A stretch of DNA of 64,000 nucleotides, taken from positions 62,001 to 126,000 of the forward strand of contig CALRQP020000001.1 of assembly GCA_943370355.1 (NCBI GenBank), read 5' to 3'. Position 1 is the first letter of the stretch. The number at the start of each line of letters is the position of its first letter. Below are positions 16,467 through 25,926 of the stretch, piece after piece. This stretch comes from JADCGM01 sp943370355. Lineage in GTDB: Bacteria > Pseudomonadota > Alphaproteobacteria > Sphingomonadales > Sphingomonadaceae. Made by a program: the position numbers and the translations under genes. Under the pieces are notes generated by a model. It made no database searches. It was not told the DNA's origin and saw nothing but the letters and a program-made list of their open reading frames with translations.

Positions 16467-17689
16467 GTCGCATCCTTGGCGAGGCGCAGGCCGCTGAACT
16501 GCCAGCGGGCATGCGGCGGAAAGAAGTTGCGATAGCTGGCGCGCATATGCCCCCGCGGCGTCGCGCAACTGCCCCCCCGCAGCACGAACTGACCGCACAT
16601 GAACTTGCCATTGTATTCGCCGACCGCGCCGGGCGCGGCCTTGAATCCCGGATAGGGAAGGAAAGCGCTGGCGGTCCATTGCCAGACATCGCCGAACATC
16701 GATGCGGATCCGCGCGGTGCGGCCGGACCTGCGGTGTCCAGTTGGTTGCCGCCAGACGCGTCGGTGTCCGAGGCGGCCGCTTCCCATTCGAACTCGGTTG
16801 GCAATCGCGCGCCCGCCCAAGCGGCGAAGGCGTCCGCCTCGAAATAGCTGATGTGCGCGACCGGGGCGTTGGGGTCGCGCAGTTGCTCGCCAGCCAGCGT
16901 GAATGTGGCGTCGCCGCGCCAGTAGAGCGGTGCTGCGATGCCCTCGCGCCGGACCCAATCCCAGCCTTCGGACAGCCATAGCGATGCCGTCGTGTAGCCG
17001 CCATCGGCGACGAACTCCGCCCATTCGGCATTGGTCACGCAGCGGCTGGCCAGCCGGTACGGCCGCAGCAGCACCTCATGCGCGGGGCCTTCGCAGTCGA
17101 ACGCGAAGCCGTTGCCGTCATGGCCCACGCGAACGATACCACCTGCGTGGCTGGTCCAGCTGAGGGGTGACGCTTCGGCGGCACGCAACACGCCATCCCA
17201 CATCGCGGGCGCGAGCGGATTCTGCGCGAACAGGTGCAATATGTCGGTCAGCAGCAGTTCCTGATGCTGTTGCTCATGATTGAGCCCGAGTTCGACAAGA
17301 CTGCGCGCCGCCTCGGGAAGGGCATCCCAATGATCTTCGAGCGCCGCATCGACATGGTTACGCCACACAAGCACGGTTTTCAGATCGGGGCGGGTCAGCA
17401 GCCCCCGCTGCGGCCGGGCGTGGCGCGGCCCTTCTGCCTCATAATAGCTGTTGAACAGATAGCCGAAGCGCGGATTAAACGGCTGATATCCAGGCGCGTG
17501 ATCGCGCAGCAAGAAGGTTTCGAAAAACCATGTCGTATGCGCCAGATGCCATTTGGCGGGCGAGGCGTCGGGCATCGACTGGGCGCTCGCATCGGCGTCC
17601 GAAAGCGGCGCGGCAAGTGCGACGCTCAGCGCCCGAACGGCGCGCAGCCGGTCGAGCAACGTCATGTCCTTATGTGCAACCGTCGCCAA
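16463..17689 (-). CDS. egtB: ergothioneine biosynthesis protein EgtB (sulfoxide synthase)
   Basis: A 408-residue non-haem iron enzyme that joins a thiol to hercynine. The N-terminal DinB-like domain contributes the iron ligands: one His in KWHLAHTTWFFETF and the HEQQH motif (GLNHEQQHQELL). The C-terminal formylglycine-generating-enzyme-like domain contains LPTEFEWEAAA, GDVWQWTAS and VLRGGSCATPR. Whether the donor is gamma-glutamylcysteine or cysteine cannot be told by eye. No egtA, egtC or egtE is nearby. Confidence 0.94.
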   Translation of the reverse strand: MATVAHKDMTLLDRLRAVRALSVALAAPLSDADASAQSMPDASPAKWHLAHTTWFFETFLLRDHAPGYQPFNPRFGYLFNSYYEAEGPRHARPQRGLLTRPDLKTVLVWRNHVDAALEDHWDALPEAARSLVELGLNHEQQHQELLLTDILHLFAQNPLAPAMWDGVLRAAEASPLSWTSHAGGIVRVGHDGNGFAFDCEGPAHEVLLRPYRLASRCVTNAEWAEFVADGGYTTASLWLSEGWDWVRREGIAAPLYWRGDATFTLAGEQLRDPNAPVAHISYFEADAFAAWAGARLPTEFEWEAAASDTDASGGNQLDTAGPAAPRGSASMFGDVWQWTASAFLPYPGFKAAPGAVGEYNGKFMCGQFVLRGGSCATPRGHMRASYRNFFPPHARWQFSGLRLAKDAT

Positions 17690-17786
17690 TCCACCCTCCG
17701 AAGCCGATGGGCGTAACGACCCTAGACAGCGACAGGTTGCACCGCAATGACAATCTGTTCACGTCTCGTTCTGGATTTGCGTGTGA

Positions 17787-18341
17787 TCAGCGATTGGCGC
17801 CGGGCTTCCAGAGGATGTCGGCGCGGCCATTGTCGTTCAGCACCCGCGCCAGTACGAACAGGTGATCGGACAGCCGGTTCAGATAGGCGAGCGCGTCCGC
17901 ATTGAGCGGTTCGACAGCCTGTGCGGCAACGGCCAGCCGTTCGGCTCGGCGCACAACCGTCCGCCCGAGGTGCAGATAGGCAGACGCAGCCGAGCCGCCC
18001 GGCAGGATGAACGAGGTGAGCGGCAGCAAGTCGCTGTTCATCGCATCGATCTCGGCTTCGAGCCGTGCAACCTGGGCCGGGACGATCCGGAGCGCGCCGG
18101 CAATCTCGCCGGGTGTCGCAAGATCGGCACCGAGGTCGAACAGGTCGTTCTGGATTCGCTCAAGCATCGCGTCGGCACCACTCGACGTCGTCAGCCGCGC
18201 CAGGCCAATCACGCCATTGGCCTCATCGACCGTGCCGAACGCCTCGATCCGCAAATCGTTCTTCGCTCGCCGCGAACCGTCGACGAGGCCCGTCGTGCCG
18301 TCGTCGCCGGTCCGCGTGTAGATTTTGTTGAGCTTGACCAT
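17787..18341 (-). CDS. PduO-type cob(I)alamin adenosyltransferase
   Basis: A 184-residue enzyme that transfers adenosyl from ATP to cob(I)alamin. It has the conserved N-terminus KIYTRTGDDGTTGLVDG, the EAFGTVDEANG segment, and the C-terminal RRAERL and YLNRLSDHLFVLAR motifs with the ATP/cobalamin-binding Arg and Asn residues. It overlaps the preceding HIG1-like gene by one base, so the two form an operon. Confidence 0.95.
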   Translation of the reverse strand: MVKLNKIYTRTGDDGTTGLVDGSRRAKNDLRIEAFGTVDEANGVIGLARLTTSSGADAMLERIQNDLFDLGADLATPGEIAGALRIVPAQVARLEAEIDAMNSDLLPLTSFILPGGSAASAYLHLGRTVVRRAERLAVAAQAVEPLNADALAYLNRLSDHLFVLARVLNDNGRADILWKPGANR

Positions 18342-18541
18342 CAGTTGTTCCGGAGCACCAGGAACAGGATCATCACGAAGATGATCGTGAGGAACTGGAA
18401 CAGCACGCGGTAGCTCATCAGCTTGTTCGACCGTTCGCCGGTCAGGTCCTTGCCCCGCGCCATGTTGACGACGCCGAGCACCAGCGCGCCGAGCGTCGCC
18501 AGCGCGCCGAGAACGATGAGAATCACAAATGAGGTCTGCAT
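18341..18541 (-). CDS. HIG1-like two-TM small membrane protein
   Basis: A 66-residue protein with two hydrophobic helices (about residues 5-27 and 45-63) joined by a basic loop containing RGKDLTGERSNKLMSYRV. The SNKLM-R pattern matches the HIG1/twin-transmembrane family, whose members in alphaproteobacteria associate with cytochrome c oxidase. It is directly coupled to the cobalamin adenosyltransferase gene, an arrangement I take as conserved in this group from general memory only. Confidence 0.8.
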   Translation of the reverse strand: MQTSFVILIVLGALATLGALVLGVVNMARGKDLTGERSNKLMSYRVLFQFLTIIFVMILFLVLRNN

Positions 18542-18704
18542 CAGTCCCTATTGAGACAGACGGGCGGGCTTGTCACGGGCAACAGTCATTTCGACTGAAA
18601 AACGAGCCGGGTCCGCAACGAAATTTGCCATTTGCTTTTGAAAAATCCGTGGGTTAGCCAGTGCGCGCCTGTCCTTGGAGACAGGGGGCAATAAGGACAG
18701 TTTC

Positions 18705-21700
18705 ATGGCGTTTGTTGGTATGCGTGGCGTTCGCGGCTTCGGTTCGCTTGTCTCGGTTCGTGGCTTGCTCGTCGGAACGGCGTTGGGTTGCTCGCTAGTC
18801 GCGCCGGCGTCGGCCGAGAAGGTCGTATTCAACGGCAGCGGCAATTTTTCGGCGACTCGCACGGATACGCTGACGGACAATGCTCAGGTCGTCGATGTCC
18901 GGACGACGACGGGCAACATCGTTTTGAACTTCGCCAACTTGCAGGCTGCGAGCGCCCCGAACGGGTCGGCCTTATTCGCAAATGTGTCCACTGCGGGCAC
19001 GATCGATGTAACGACGGGCACCGTCAACGTGACGGGCACCAACGTCACCAACGGCATCAATATCGCAGGCACCAACGGCAATATCACGCTCAATGCCGGC
19101 ACGACGACGGCGAATACCAACGCCAACGACCGGGCGATCAACGTGACGACGCCGACCGGCAACATCACGATCAACTCGACGACGGCGAGCGGCGGCCTGC
19201 GCGGCATCTCGACGAGCGACGGCACCGGCGCTGCGCTGCCCAATGGCGTCACGACAATCGTTAGCGGCACCGCGACGGCGAATTCAGGCGCGAACGGCGG
19301 CGTCGATGCCATCGTCGGACAGGGCGCGACGGTCAACATCACCTCCGGCACCGCCACGACCACCAACGCGGCCGCAATCAACGGCGCGGGCATCTTCGTT
19401 CAGGCGGGCGCGGGCGGCTCCACGATCAAGTCGACCACGGTCAGCGTCGCGGGCCAGAACCAGTCGGGCATCGAGGTCAACTCGTTCGCGGGCGGCGGCA
19501 GCAACATCGACTCGGGAACCGTCACGGTTTCTCAGGGCGGCAAGGCCATTTACGCGAAGACCGGTGGCGCGGCGGGCGCGAATACGATCAAGAGTGCGAC
19601 CGTCAACCTGACCGGTGCGGCGACCGGTATCCAGATCGACGCGGGTACCGGTGCGAGCAGCATCGATTCTGGGACGATTTCGGGTGCCACCGCCGGCCAG
19701 ATCGGAATTGTCGTCAACGCGGGGACGGGCACAACCGCCGTCATCTCGGACAATATCAACCTGACGGGTGCCAACAGTGCCGGCATCACGGTCAACGGGG
19801 GTACGGGCGCGACCGGCGCGGTAACGATCACCAGCAACAAGATCAACGCGCTGAGCCAGCCCGCGATCAGCTACTCTGCAACCGCAAACGGCGGCACTGG
19901 TGGCGGCGCAGCTACCATCAACAGCACGGCGATTACCGGAACGGCGTCCGGCACCGGCGCGATCAGCGTCAACAACAATGCCGCGACGACGATCACGAGC
20001 GGCAGCATCGCCCAGACGGTCGCGACCGGTGGTGTGAACTCGTTGCAGGGGGCCGGCATCTCGGTCATTTCGCAAGCCCCGACGCAGACGTCGACAATCA
20101 ACAGCGGCAGCATTGCCCTTACGGGAACCGGCAATAGCTTCGGTATCCAGATGCAGGCGGTCGGCGGCGGCGCGGGCATCATCAACAGCGGTTCGGTCTC
20201 CACGACGGGCAACGGCGGCTACGGCGTCCTCGGCTACTCGACGAGTGGGGCGATCACCGTCGCGACCACCGGCGACGTGACCACGGTCGGCACGACCCGA
20301 TATGTGACCGGCGTTGTCAGCGCCGCCAACGCGCGTTTCGCCGACGGCCTCCAGGGCTTCAGCCAGACCGGCGCGATCACGCTGTCGAGCGCCGGCACCG
20401 TTTCGACGGCCGGCGTCAACGCCCGCGGTATCGCGGTTGAGGCCGGCCGCTCGCTCACCGACTTCGGCAATTCTCCCTCGCCGACGGCAAGCACGGCCGC
20501 GCTGTCGATCACCAATAGCGGCACGGTGAAAACCACCGGCACAACGGCCGATGGCATTCTCGTCAAAGGTGACAATGGTGCCGTCACGATCGCCAGCAAC
20601 GCCGTTACCGCTTCGGGCGCCAATTCGGTCGGAATTCGCGCTACCACAGACGCGGGTGCGGTCAATGTCACCAGCTCCAACGTCAGTTCGAACGACACGT
20701 CGATCCGGATCGTCACCAACTCGGGTGCGATCAATGTCAATTCGGGCACCACGCTGGCCACGGGTGCGGGCAGCCGCGGCGTGCATGCCCAGTCGACGAG
20801 CGGCAACCAGACGGTGACTTCGGCAAGCGCGACTGCGGATCAGCGCGGTATTTTCACCGGCGCCACCACCGGCGTCACCACGATCAACTCGACCACCGCG
20901 ACCGCGACCGGCACCAACAGCCCGAACGCGATCGTCGGCCAGGGCGGCACGGTCAACCTGACCAGCGGCACCGCGTCGAACAGCAATGCGGCGGGCGTCA
21001 ACGGCGCGGCGATCTTCGTCAATGCCGGGACCGGCGGCGCGACGGTCAATGCGGGCACGACCTCGGCAGCCGGCAACGGCGGTTACGGCATCCAGGTTGC
21101 CAGCCAGGGCGCGCTGAACCTCTCCAGCGGCACGACGACGGCGGCCAATGGCTTTGGCGTGCTGGCATCTTCGACCGGTCTTGCGACAGTCAACGCTACC
21201 AACACCACGGCGGCCGGCAATGGCTTTGCGGCCGTCGATGTGACGGGTGGCACGGGCGTTGTGCTGAATGTCGGCTCGGCCATGTCGTCGGGCGCAACTG
21301 TTACGGTCGGTGGTCAGGTGCAGGAAGGCGATGCCGTCTATGCGGAAGCAACCACTGGCACGATCAACGCCACGATCGGTTCGGCGACGGCGACGGGCGC
21401 TGGTTCCAACGCGGTCAGCCTGATCGCCAATGGAACGGGCGGTGCTGTTACCGCCAACATCGCTGGCGCGCTTGCCTCAACCAGCGGCACGGGATTGTTC
21501 ATCGATCCGCCGGGCGCGGTGTCGGTGACAGTCGGAACCGGCGCGAGCATCACGGGCGCTGTGGCCGGCATCAACACGACGGGGGCGAGCAACAGCCTCG
21601 TCAACCTCGGAACGATTTCCAGCGGCTCGGGCCCCGCGATTTTGGCCTTTGGCACGACGTCGCTTGACAACTCGGGCACGCTGACCGGCGGTACGGGTTC

Positions 21701-24218
21701 GGTTGCGGTTCAGCTTGGCGCGTCGAACGACATGGTGACCTTGCGCACGGGCTCGAACGTCACCGGCGCGATTGCCGGCGGTGGGGGTGTGGACGCTGCG
21801 GTGCTGGCGGGCACGTCGAACGCTGCGACCGCGTCGCAGACGCTGGCGCGGTTCACCGGCTTCGACAGCCTGACCGTATCGAGCGGTTACTGGACCGCTG
21901 CGGCGACTGCGAGCGCGTTCAACCGGGCGACGATCGCGTCGGGCGCGTCGTTCGAGGTCGCCAATGGCGGGGCGGGCTTTGCTGGCCTCGTCGTTCCGAG
22001 CATCGCCGACAATGGCACGCTGGTCGTGCGCAGCTCGCAGGCGTCTGCGGGCTCGACCTTCGGCGCGACGACGGTGACCGGGACCGGCGGGGTGCTGTTC
22101 ACCGGCGCTGGCACCGTCACGCTCGACGGTACCAACAGCCTGACCAACACGGGCCTGAACACGGTGGCCGGCGGCACGACGCTGCTGCTGACCGGCACGC
22201 AGGGCGGCAGCTTCGCGACCGCGTCCGACGGCAGCTTCCAGATCGGCAATGGCGGCACGACGGGGACCTTCACCGGCAACCTCGCCAACAATGGCACGCT
22301 GCTGCTTAATCGCTCGGACGATTATGCGCTCAATGGTGCGATCACCGGTACGGGCACCCTGACCAAGCAGGGCGCGGGCAAGGTCACCTTCGGGACGGGC
22401 TTTGCGTTCACCGGCACGACCAACATCGTCGCGGGCTCGATCAAACTGTCGACGCCGGTTGCAGCGACGACCGAGCTCGATGTGCGCGGCTCGGGCCAGC
22501 TCGACCTGTCGGGCACCACGCAGACGGTTGCGGAACTCGCCGGCAACAGCACGGCGGCCAGCGTCAACATCGCGGGCGGTTCATTGACCGTGAACCAGGC
22601 GACCAACACTGCCTTTGCTGGCAACCTCACCGGCGCAGGCAGCTTCGTGAAGACCGGGACCGGTTCGCTCAACTTCACTGGGGTCAACACCTACACAGGC
22701 CCGACCTCGGTCAACGGCGGACGGCTGGCGATCAACGGCAGCATCGTATCGCCGACGATGGTCAACAGCGGCGGCACGCTCGGCGGTACCGGTACCACCG
22801 GCAATGTGACGATCGGGTCGGGCGGCACCTTTGCGCCGGGCAACTCGGTCGGCACGATCAATGTCGCCGGCACGGTCGGCTTTGCGGCGGGCTCGACCTT
22901 CGCGGTCGAGGCCAACACCATAGCTGCCGACCGTGTCGTTGCGACAGGTGCTGCGACGATCTCGGGCGGCACCGTTGCGGTCACGCCCGACCTCAGCCTC
23001 GGGGCGTTCGGCAAGACCACGACCTATAATATCCTGACCGCCTCTGCGGTCACAGGGACGTTCGCCAGCGTCACCTCGAGCAACGCCAGCCTGCTGCCGG
23101 TGCTCAGCTACTCAGCGACCGGCGTCAACCTGACGCTCGCCAATGCGGCGCTGAGCTTCGGCGGCATTGCCACCAACAACAACCAGCTCGGCGTCGCCAA
23201 TGCCGTGCAGAGCCTCGGGTTCGGCAATGCCGTGTTCAACGCCGTGCTGATCCAGCCGACCGCAGCGGCGGGCCAGGCGGCGTTCGACAATCTGTCGGGC
23301 GAACTGTTCGCAAGTGTCCCCTCGATCCTCATGGACGAAGGCCGCCGGGTACGCGGCGCGGTCATGGGCCGGGCCGCGGTGCGTGGTGACGGCGCGGGCG
23401 TCTGGGCCACCGGCCTGGTCAACAATGCCCGCTCCGACCAGCGCGGACCTGCCGCCTCGACCGACACCGACCGCAAGGGCGTCGTCTCGGGGCTCGACTA
23501 TGGCCGCGGTTACTGGCGCGTCGGCGTCGGTGCGGGCTATGTCGACAGCAATATCGATATCGCCGCACGTGCGAGCCACGCCGATGTCGAGACCAAGCTG
23601 GTCACCGCTTATGGCGGCATGAGCTACGGCAAGCTGAACCTCAATGCCGCTGCCACCTACAGCTGGCACGACATCGACACCCGCCGCGGTATCGCGGTCG
23701 GCGCGCTCGCTGGCACCGCGACCAGCAGCTACAAGGCAAAGACGTTCCAGTTCACCGAGGAAGCCTCTTACGCGCTCATCGACACCGGTGCGTTCCAGGC
23801 CGCCCCGTTCCTCGGCATCGGGCTCATCCGCAACCACAGCGATGCGGTGATGGAAGCCGGGACTGCCGCAGCGCTCGGCATCGCTGCCAACACCCGCAAG
23901 GTCGGGTTCGGCACCGGCGGCCTGCGCATGGGCGGCAATGCCCGTGTATCGGACGGGGTGACACTGCTGCCGCACATGTCATTGTCCTACACCCATGCCT
24001 GGGGCGAGATCACCGGCCGCTCGCTCGCAGCGTTCGGCGGCACGGGGTCGACGTTCCGCACCGCGGGTGCAGTGCTCGGCCGCAACACGATCAACTCCGA
24101 GGGCGGGTTCGACCTCGCGTTCGGCAACAACGTCCGCATCGGCGCAGGTGCCTACGCCTCAGCCGACAAGAGCTGGGACGATTACGGCGCAAAGCTCACG
24201 CTGGGCATCAACTTCTGA
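18705..24218 (+). CDS. giant autotransporter (type Va) adhesin-like protein
   Basis: An 1,837-residue outer membrane autotransporter. The signal region is GLLVGTALGCSLVAPASA; the start ATG 18705 has AAGGAC upstream. The passenger is a Gly/Thr/Asn/Ser-rich beta-helix of short degenerate repeats (TSGTA, NSGT, GAGI), with autotransporter-repeat motifs near its end (GTLTKQGAGKVTF, FVKTGTGSLNFTGVNTYTG). A C-terminal beta-barrel from about residue 1560 ends in LTLGINF with terminal Phe. The passenger carries an internal duplication (see findings). Likely roles are adhesion or biofilm; no protease triad was seen. Confidence 0.93.
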   Translation: MAFVGMRGVRGFGSLVSVRGLLVGTALGCSLVAPASAEKVVFNGSGNFSATRTDTLTDNAQVVDVRTTTGNIVLNFANLQAASAPNGSALFANVSTAGTIDVTTGTVNVTGTNVTNGINIAGTNGNITLNAGTTTANTNANDRAINVTTPTGNITINSTTASGGLRGISTSDGTGAALPNGVTTIVSGTATANSGANGGVDAIVGQGATVNITSGTATTTNAAAINGAGIFVQAGAGGSTIKSTTVSVAGQNQSGIEVNSFAGGGSNIDSGTVTVSQGGKAIYAKTGGAAGANTIKSATVNLTGAATGIQIDAGTGASSIDSGTISGATAGQIGIVVNAGTGTTAVISDNINLTGANSAGITVNGGTGATGAVTITSNKINALSQPAISYSATANGGTGGGAATINSTAITGTASGTGAISVNNNAATTITSGSIAQTVATGGVNSLQGAGISVISQAPTQTSTINSGSIALTGTGNSFGIQMQAVGGGAGIINSGSVSTTGNGGYGVLGYSTSGAITVATTGDVTTVGTTRYVTGVVSAANARFADGLQGFSQTGAITLSSAGTVSTAGVNARGIAVEAGRSLTDFGNSPSPTASTAALSITNSGTVKTTGTTADGILVKGDNGAVTIASNAVTASGANSVGIRATTDAGAVNVTSSNVSSNDTSIRIVTNSGAINVNSGTTLATGAGSRGVHAQSTSGNQTVTSASATADQRGIFTGATTGVTTINSTTATATGTNSPNAIVGQGGTVNLTSGTASNSNAAGVNGAAIFVNAGTGGATVNAGTTSAAGNGGYGIQVASQGALNLSSGTTTAANGFGVLASSTGLATVNATNTTAAGNGFAAVDVTGGTGVVLNVGSAMSSGATVTVGGQVQEGDAVYAEATTGTINATIGSATATGAGSNAVSLIANGTGGAVTANIAGALASTSGTGLFIDPPGAVSVTVGTGASITGAVAGINTTGASNSLVNLGTISSGSGPAILAFGTTSLDNSGTLTGGTGSVAVQLGASNDMVTLRTGSNVTGAIAGGGGVDAAVLAGTSNAATASQTLARFTGFDSLTVSSGYWTAAATASAFNRATIASGASFEVANGGAGFAGLVVPSIADNGTLVVRSSQASAGSTFGATTVTGTGGVLFTGAGTVTLDGTNSLTNTGLNTVAGGTTLLLTGTQGGSFATASDGSFQIGNGGTTGTFTGNLANNGTLLLNRSDDYALNGAITGTGTLTKQGAGKVTFGTGFAFTGTTNIVAGSIKLSTPVAATTELDVRGSGQLDLSGTTQTVAELAGNSTAASVNIAGGSLTVNQATNTAFAGNLTGAGSFVKTGTGSLNFTGVNTYTGPTSVNGGRLAINGSIVSPTMVNSGGTLGGTGTTGNVTIGSGGTFAPGNSVGTINVAGTVGFAAGSTFAVEANTIAADRVVATGAATISGGTVAVTPDLSLGAFGKTTTYNILTASAVTGTFASVTSSNASLLPVLSYSATGVNLTLANAALSFGGIATNNNQLGVANAVQSLGFGNAVFNAVLIQPTAAAGQAAFDNLSGELFASVPSILMDEGRRVRGAVMGRAAVRGDGAGVWATGLVNNARSDQRGPAASTDTDRKGVVSGLDYGRGYWRVGVGAGYVDSNIDIAARASHADVETKLVTAYGGMSYGKLNLNAAATYSWHDIDTRRGIAVGALAGTATSSYKAKTFQFTEEASYALIDTGAFQAAPFLGIGLIRNHSDAVMEAGTAAALGIAANTRKVGFGTGGLRMGGNARVSDGVTLLPHMSLSYTHAWGEITGRSLAAFGGTGSTFRTAGAVLGRNTINSEGGFDLAFGNNVRIGAGAYASADKSWDDYGAKLTLGINF

Positions 24219-24244
24219 GCCAAAGGCCAGACCGCCAAACTAAC

Positions 24245-24273
24245 AACCCCGGGGTGAAGACCCCGGGGTTTTT
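24245..24273 (+). terminator. intrinsic terminator of the autotransporter gene
   Basis: AACCCCGGGG and CCCCGGGGTT form a perfect 10-bp stem with a 6-base loop, followed by three further T (five T in total). It lies 27 bases after the autotransporter stop and before the convergent gluQRS gene. Confidence 0.9.
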
Positions 24274-24303
24274 CTTCGCCAAAGACCGATTGCCCGCAGG
24301 ATA

Positions 24304-25140
24304 TCAGCCGCGTTCGGCCGCCATCAGATCGTGCAGTATGACAGCGGGATCCACGCCGCCGGACCGCAAATCATCGAGGGTCGCCGTCCGGTCGCGCTTT
24401 GCCAGCCGCTTGCCGTCCGGTCCGGTCAGCAGGGGGTGGTGGCGGTAGCGCGGCGTCGGCAGGTCGAGCAGCGCCTGCAGTAAGCGGTGGACATGCGTTG
24501 CCTCGAACAGGTCGATGCCGCGCACGACATCGGTGACGCCCTGCAGCGCGTCGTCGACCGTGACGGCCAGATGGTAAGACGTCGGCGCATCCTTGCGGGC
24601 CAGCACGACGTCGCCGAACTGTTCCGGACGAGCCGGGGCGTCGCCCGCGCCCGCATCGCGCCAGCTGAGGGGACCGCTGCGTAGCACTGCTGCGCCCATG
24701 TCCAGCCGCCAGGCATGCGGTTCGGTTGCCGTTCGCCGGACCCGGGCTTCGGCATCCAGGTGCCGGCACGTCCCCGGATAAACCGCGCCGTCAGGCCCAT
24801 GCGGCGCCGTCGCGGCTGCGGCGATGTCCTTGCGCGTGCAGAAACAGGGGTAGGCGAGCCCCTCGGCCTTCAACCGGTCGAGTGCCGCCGCATAGTCTGC
24901 GAGATGTTCAGACTGCCGCCGCACCGGCCCGTCCCAATCGATGCCGAGCCAGCGCAGATCCTCGAAAATGCCCTCAACGAAGTCCTCGCGGCACCGGCCC
25001 GGATCGATATCCTCGATCCTGAGCAGGAAGTGCCCGCCCCGTTCGCGCGCTAGCCGGTGGCCGAGCAGCGCCGAATAGGCATGGCCCAGATGCAGCCGCC
25101 CGGTCGGCGAGGGAGCGAAGCGCGTGACGATCACGGCCAC
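24304..25140 (-). CDS. gluQRS: glutamyl-Q tRNA(Asp) synthetase
   Basis: A 278-residue GluRS paralogue without an anticodon-binding domain. It attaches glutamate to the queuosine of tRNA-Asp. FAPSPTGRLHLGHAYSALLG carries the HIGH-type motif, FLLRIEDIDPGRCRE the substrate pocket, and KRLAKRD the KMSKS counterpart. The zinc-binding zone includes YPCFCTRKDI and YPGTCRHL. The short length separates it from gltX. Confidence 0.95.
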   Translation of the reverse strand: MAVIVTRFAPSPTGRLHLGHAYSALLGHRLARERGGHFLLRIEDIDPGRCREDFVEGIFEDLRWLGIDWDGPVRRQSEHLADYAAALDRLKAEGLAYPCFCTRKDIAAAATAPHGPDGAVYPGTCRHLDAEARVRRTATEPHAWRLDMGAAVLRSGPLSWRDAGAGDAPARPEQFGDVVLARKDAPTSYHLAVTVDDALQGVTDVVRGIDLFEATHVHRLLQALLDLPTPRYRHHPLLTGPDGKRLAKRDRTATLDDLRSGGVDPAVILHDLMAAERG

Positions 25141-25299
25141 ACGCTAACTGCCAAAAACTTCAGCCTCAATATCCGGCACTGTCATTGAGCCGACACACGA
25201 CATGTTGTAGGAGGGTGCCGAGTGTGAGCCAGACGGTCGCTTTTCGACCGACTTGGGTGCGACAGGTCCGGGCGGGCAGCGGCAAACAGCCGGGAGCCA

Positions 25300-25872
25300 T
25301 TGCGCGTGTATCACCCAGATATCCTCTCTCCGCCCGAAGCCTGCCCAGCCCTCGTCCTCAACGCCGACTATACGCCGCTGTCCTATTATCCGCTGTCGCT
25401 CTGGTCGTGGCAGACGGCGGTGAAGGCGGCGTTTCTCGAGCGCGTCGACATCGTCGCACAATATGACCGGGTGATCCGCTCGCCGTCGTTCGAGATGCGG
25501 CTGCCGTCGGTGATTGCGCTGCGCCAATATGTGAAGCCGTCGACGCACCCGGCGTTCACGCGCTTCAACCTGTTCCTGCGCGACAAATTCGCCTGCCAAT
25601 ATTGCGGCGTGCGCGAGGACCTGACCTTCGACCATGTCGTACCGCGCGCCTATGGCGGCCGCACCACCTGGGAGAATGTCACGACGGCCTGCGCGCCCTG
25701 CAATTTGCGCAAGGGCGGTCGTACGCCGGCCGAGGCACATATGATGCCGCAGATCCGGCCGTTCCAGCCGACGACGCATCACCTGCAGGAAAACGGCCGC
25801 GCCTTCCCGCCGCACTTCCTGCACGCGACGTGGCGGGATTACCTCTACTGGGATGCCGAACTGGAGGCGTAG
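25300..25872 (+). CDS. HNH endonuclease
   Basis: A 190-residue protein with a C-terminal HNH nuclease fold: CQYCG and CAPCN zinc knuckles enclose the catalytic FDHVVPRAYGG and TTWENV segment. The N-terminal part (LVLNADYTPLSYYPLSLWSWQTAVKA) is the conserved region found in a housekeeping HNH family in many bacteria. The start is TTG at 25300 or GTG at 25306; no ATG fits. Its biological substrate is unknown, and nothing around it suggests a mobile origin. Confidence 0.88.
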   Translation: MRVYHPDILSPPEACPALVLNADYTPLSYYPLSLWSWQTAVKAAFLERVDIVAQYDRVIRSPSFEMRLPSVIALRQYVKPSTHPAFTRFNLFLRDKFACQYCGVREDLTFDHVVPRAYGGRTTWENVTTACAPCNLRKGGRTPAEAHMMPQIRPFQPTTHHLQENGRAFPPHFLHATWRDYLYWDAELEA

Positions 25873-25926
25873 CGCCCGTAGGCCGCGCTCGCTATGCTGC
25901 GACGCAGCAGCAGGAGCGTCGCCGGA

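Noticed and set aside
19284..20786. 500-codon Arg/Asp-rich frame on the minus strand
   Set aside because: Mirror of the repetitive autotransporter passenger sequence.
25300..25872. HNH protein as a homing or restriction endonuclease
   Set aside because: It lies among core genes, has the N-terminal extension of a widespread housekeeping HNH family, and no methylase or intron is nearby.
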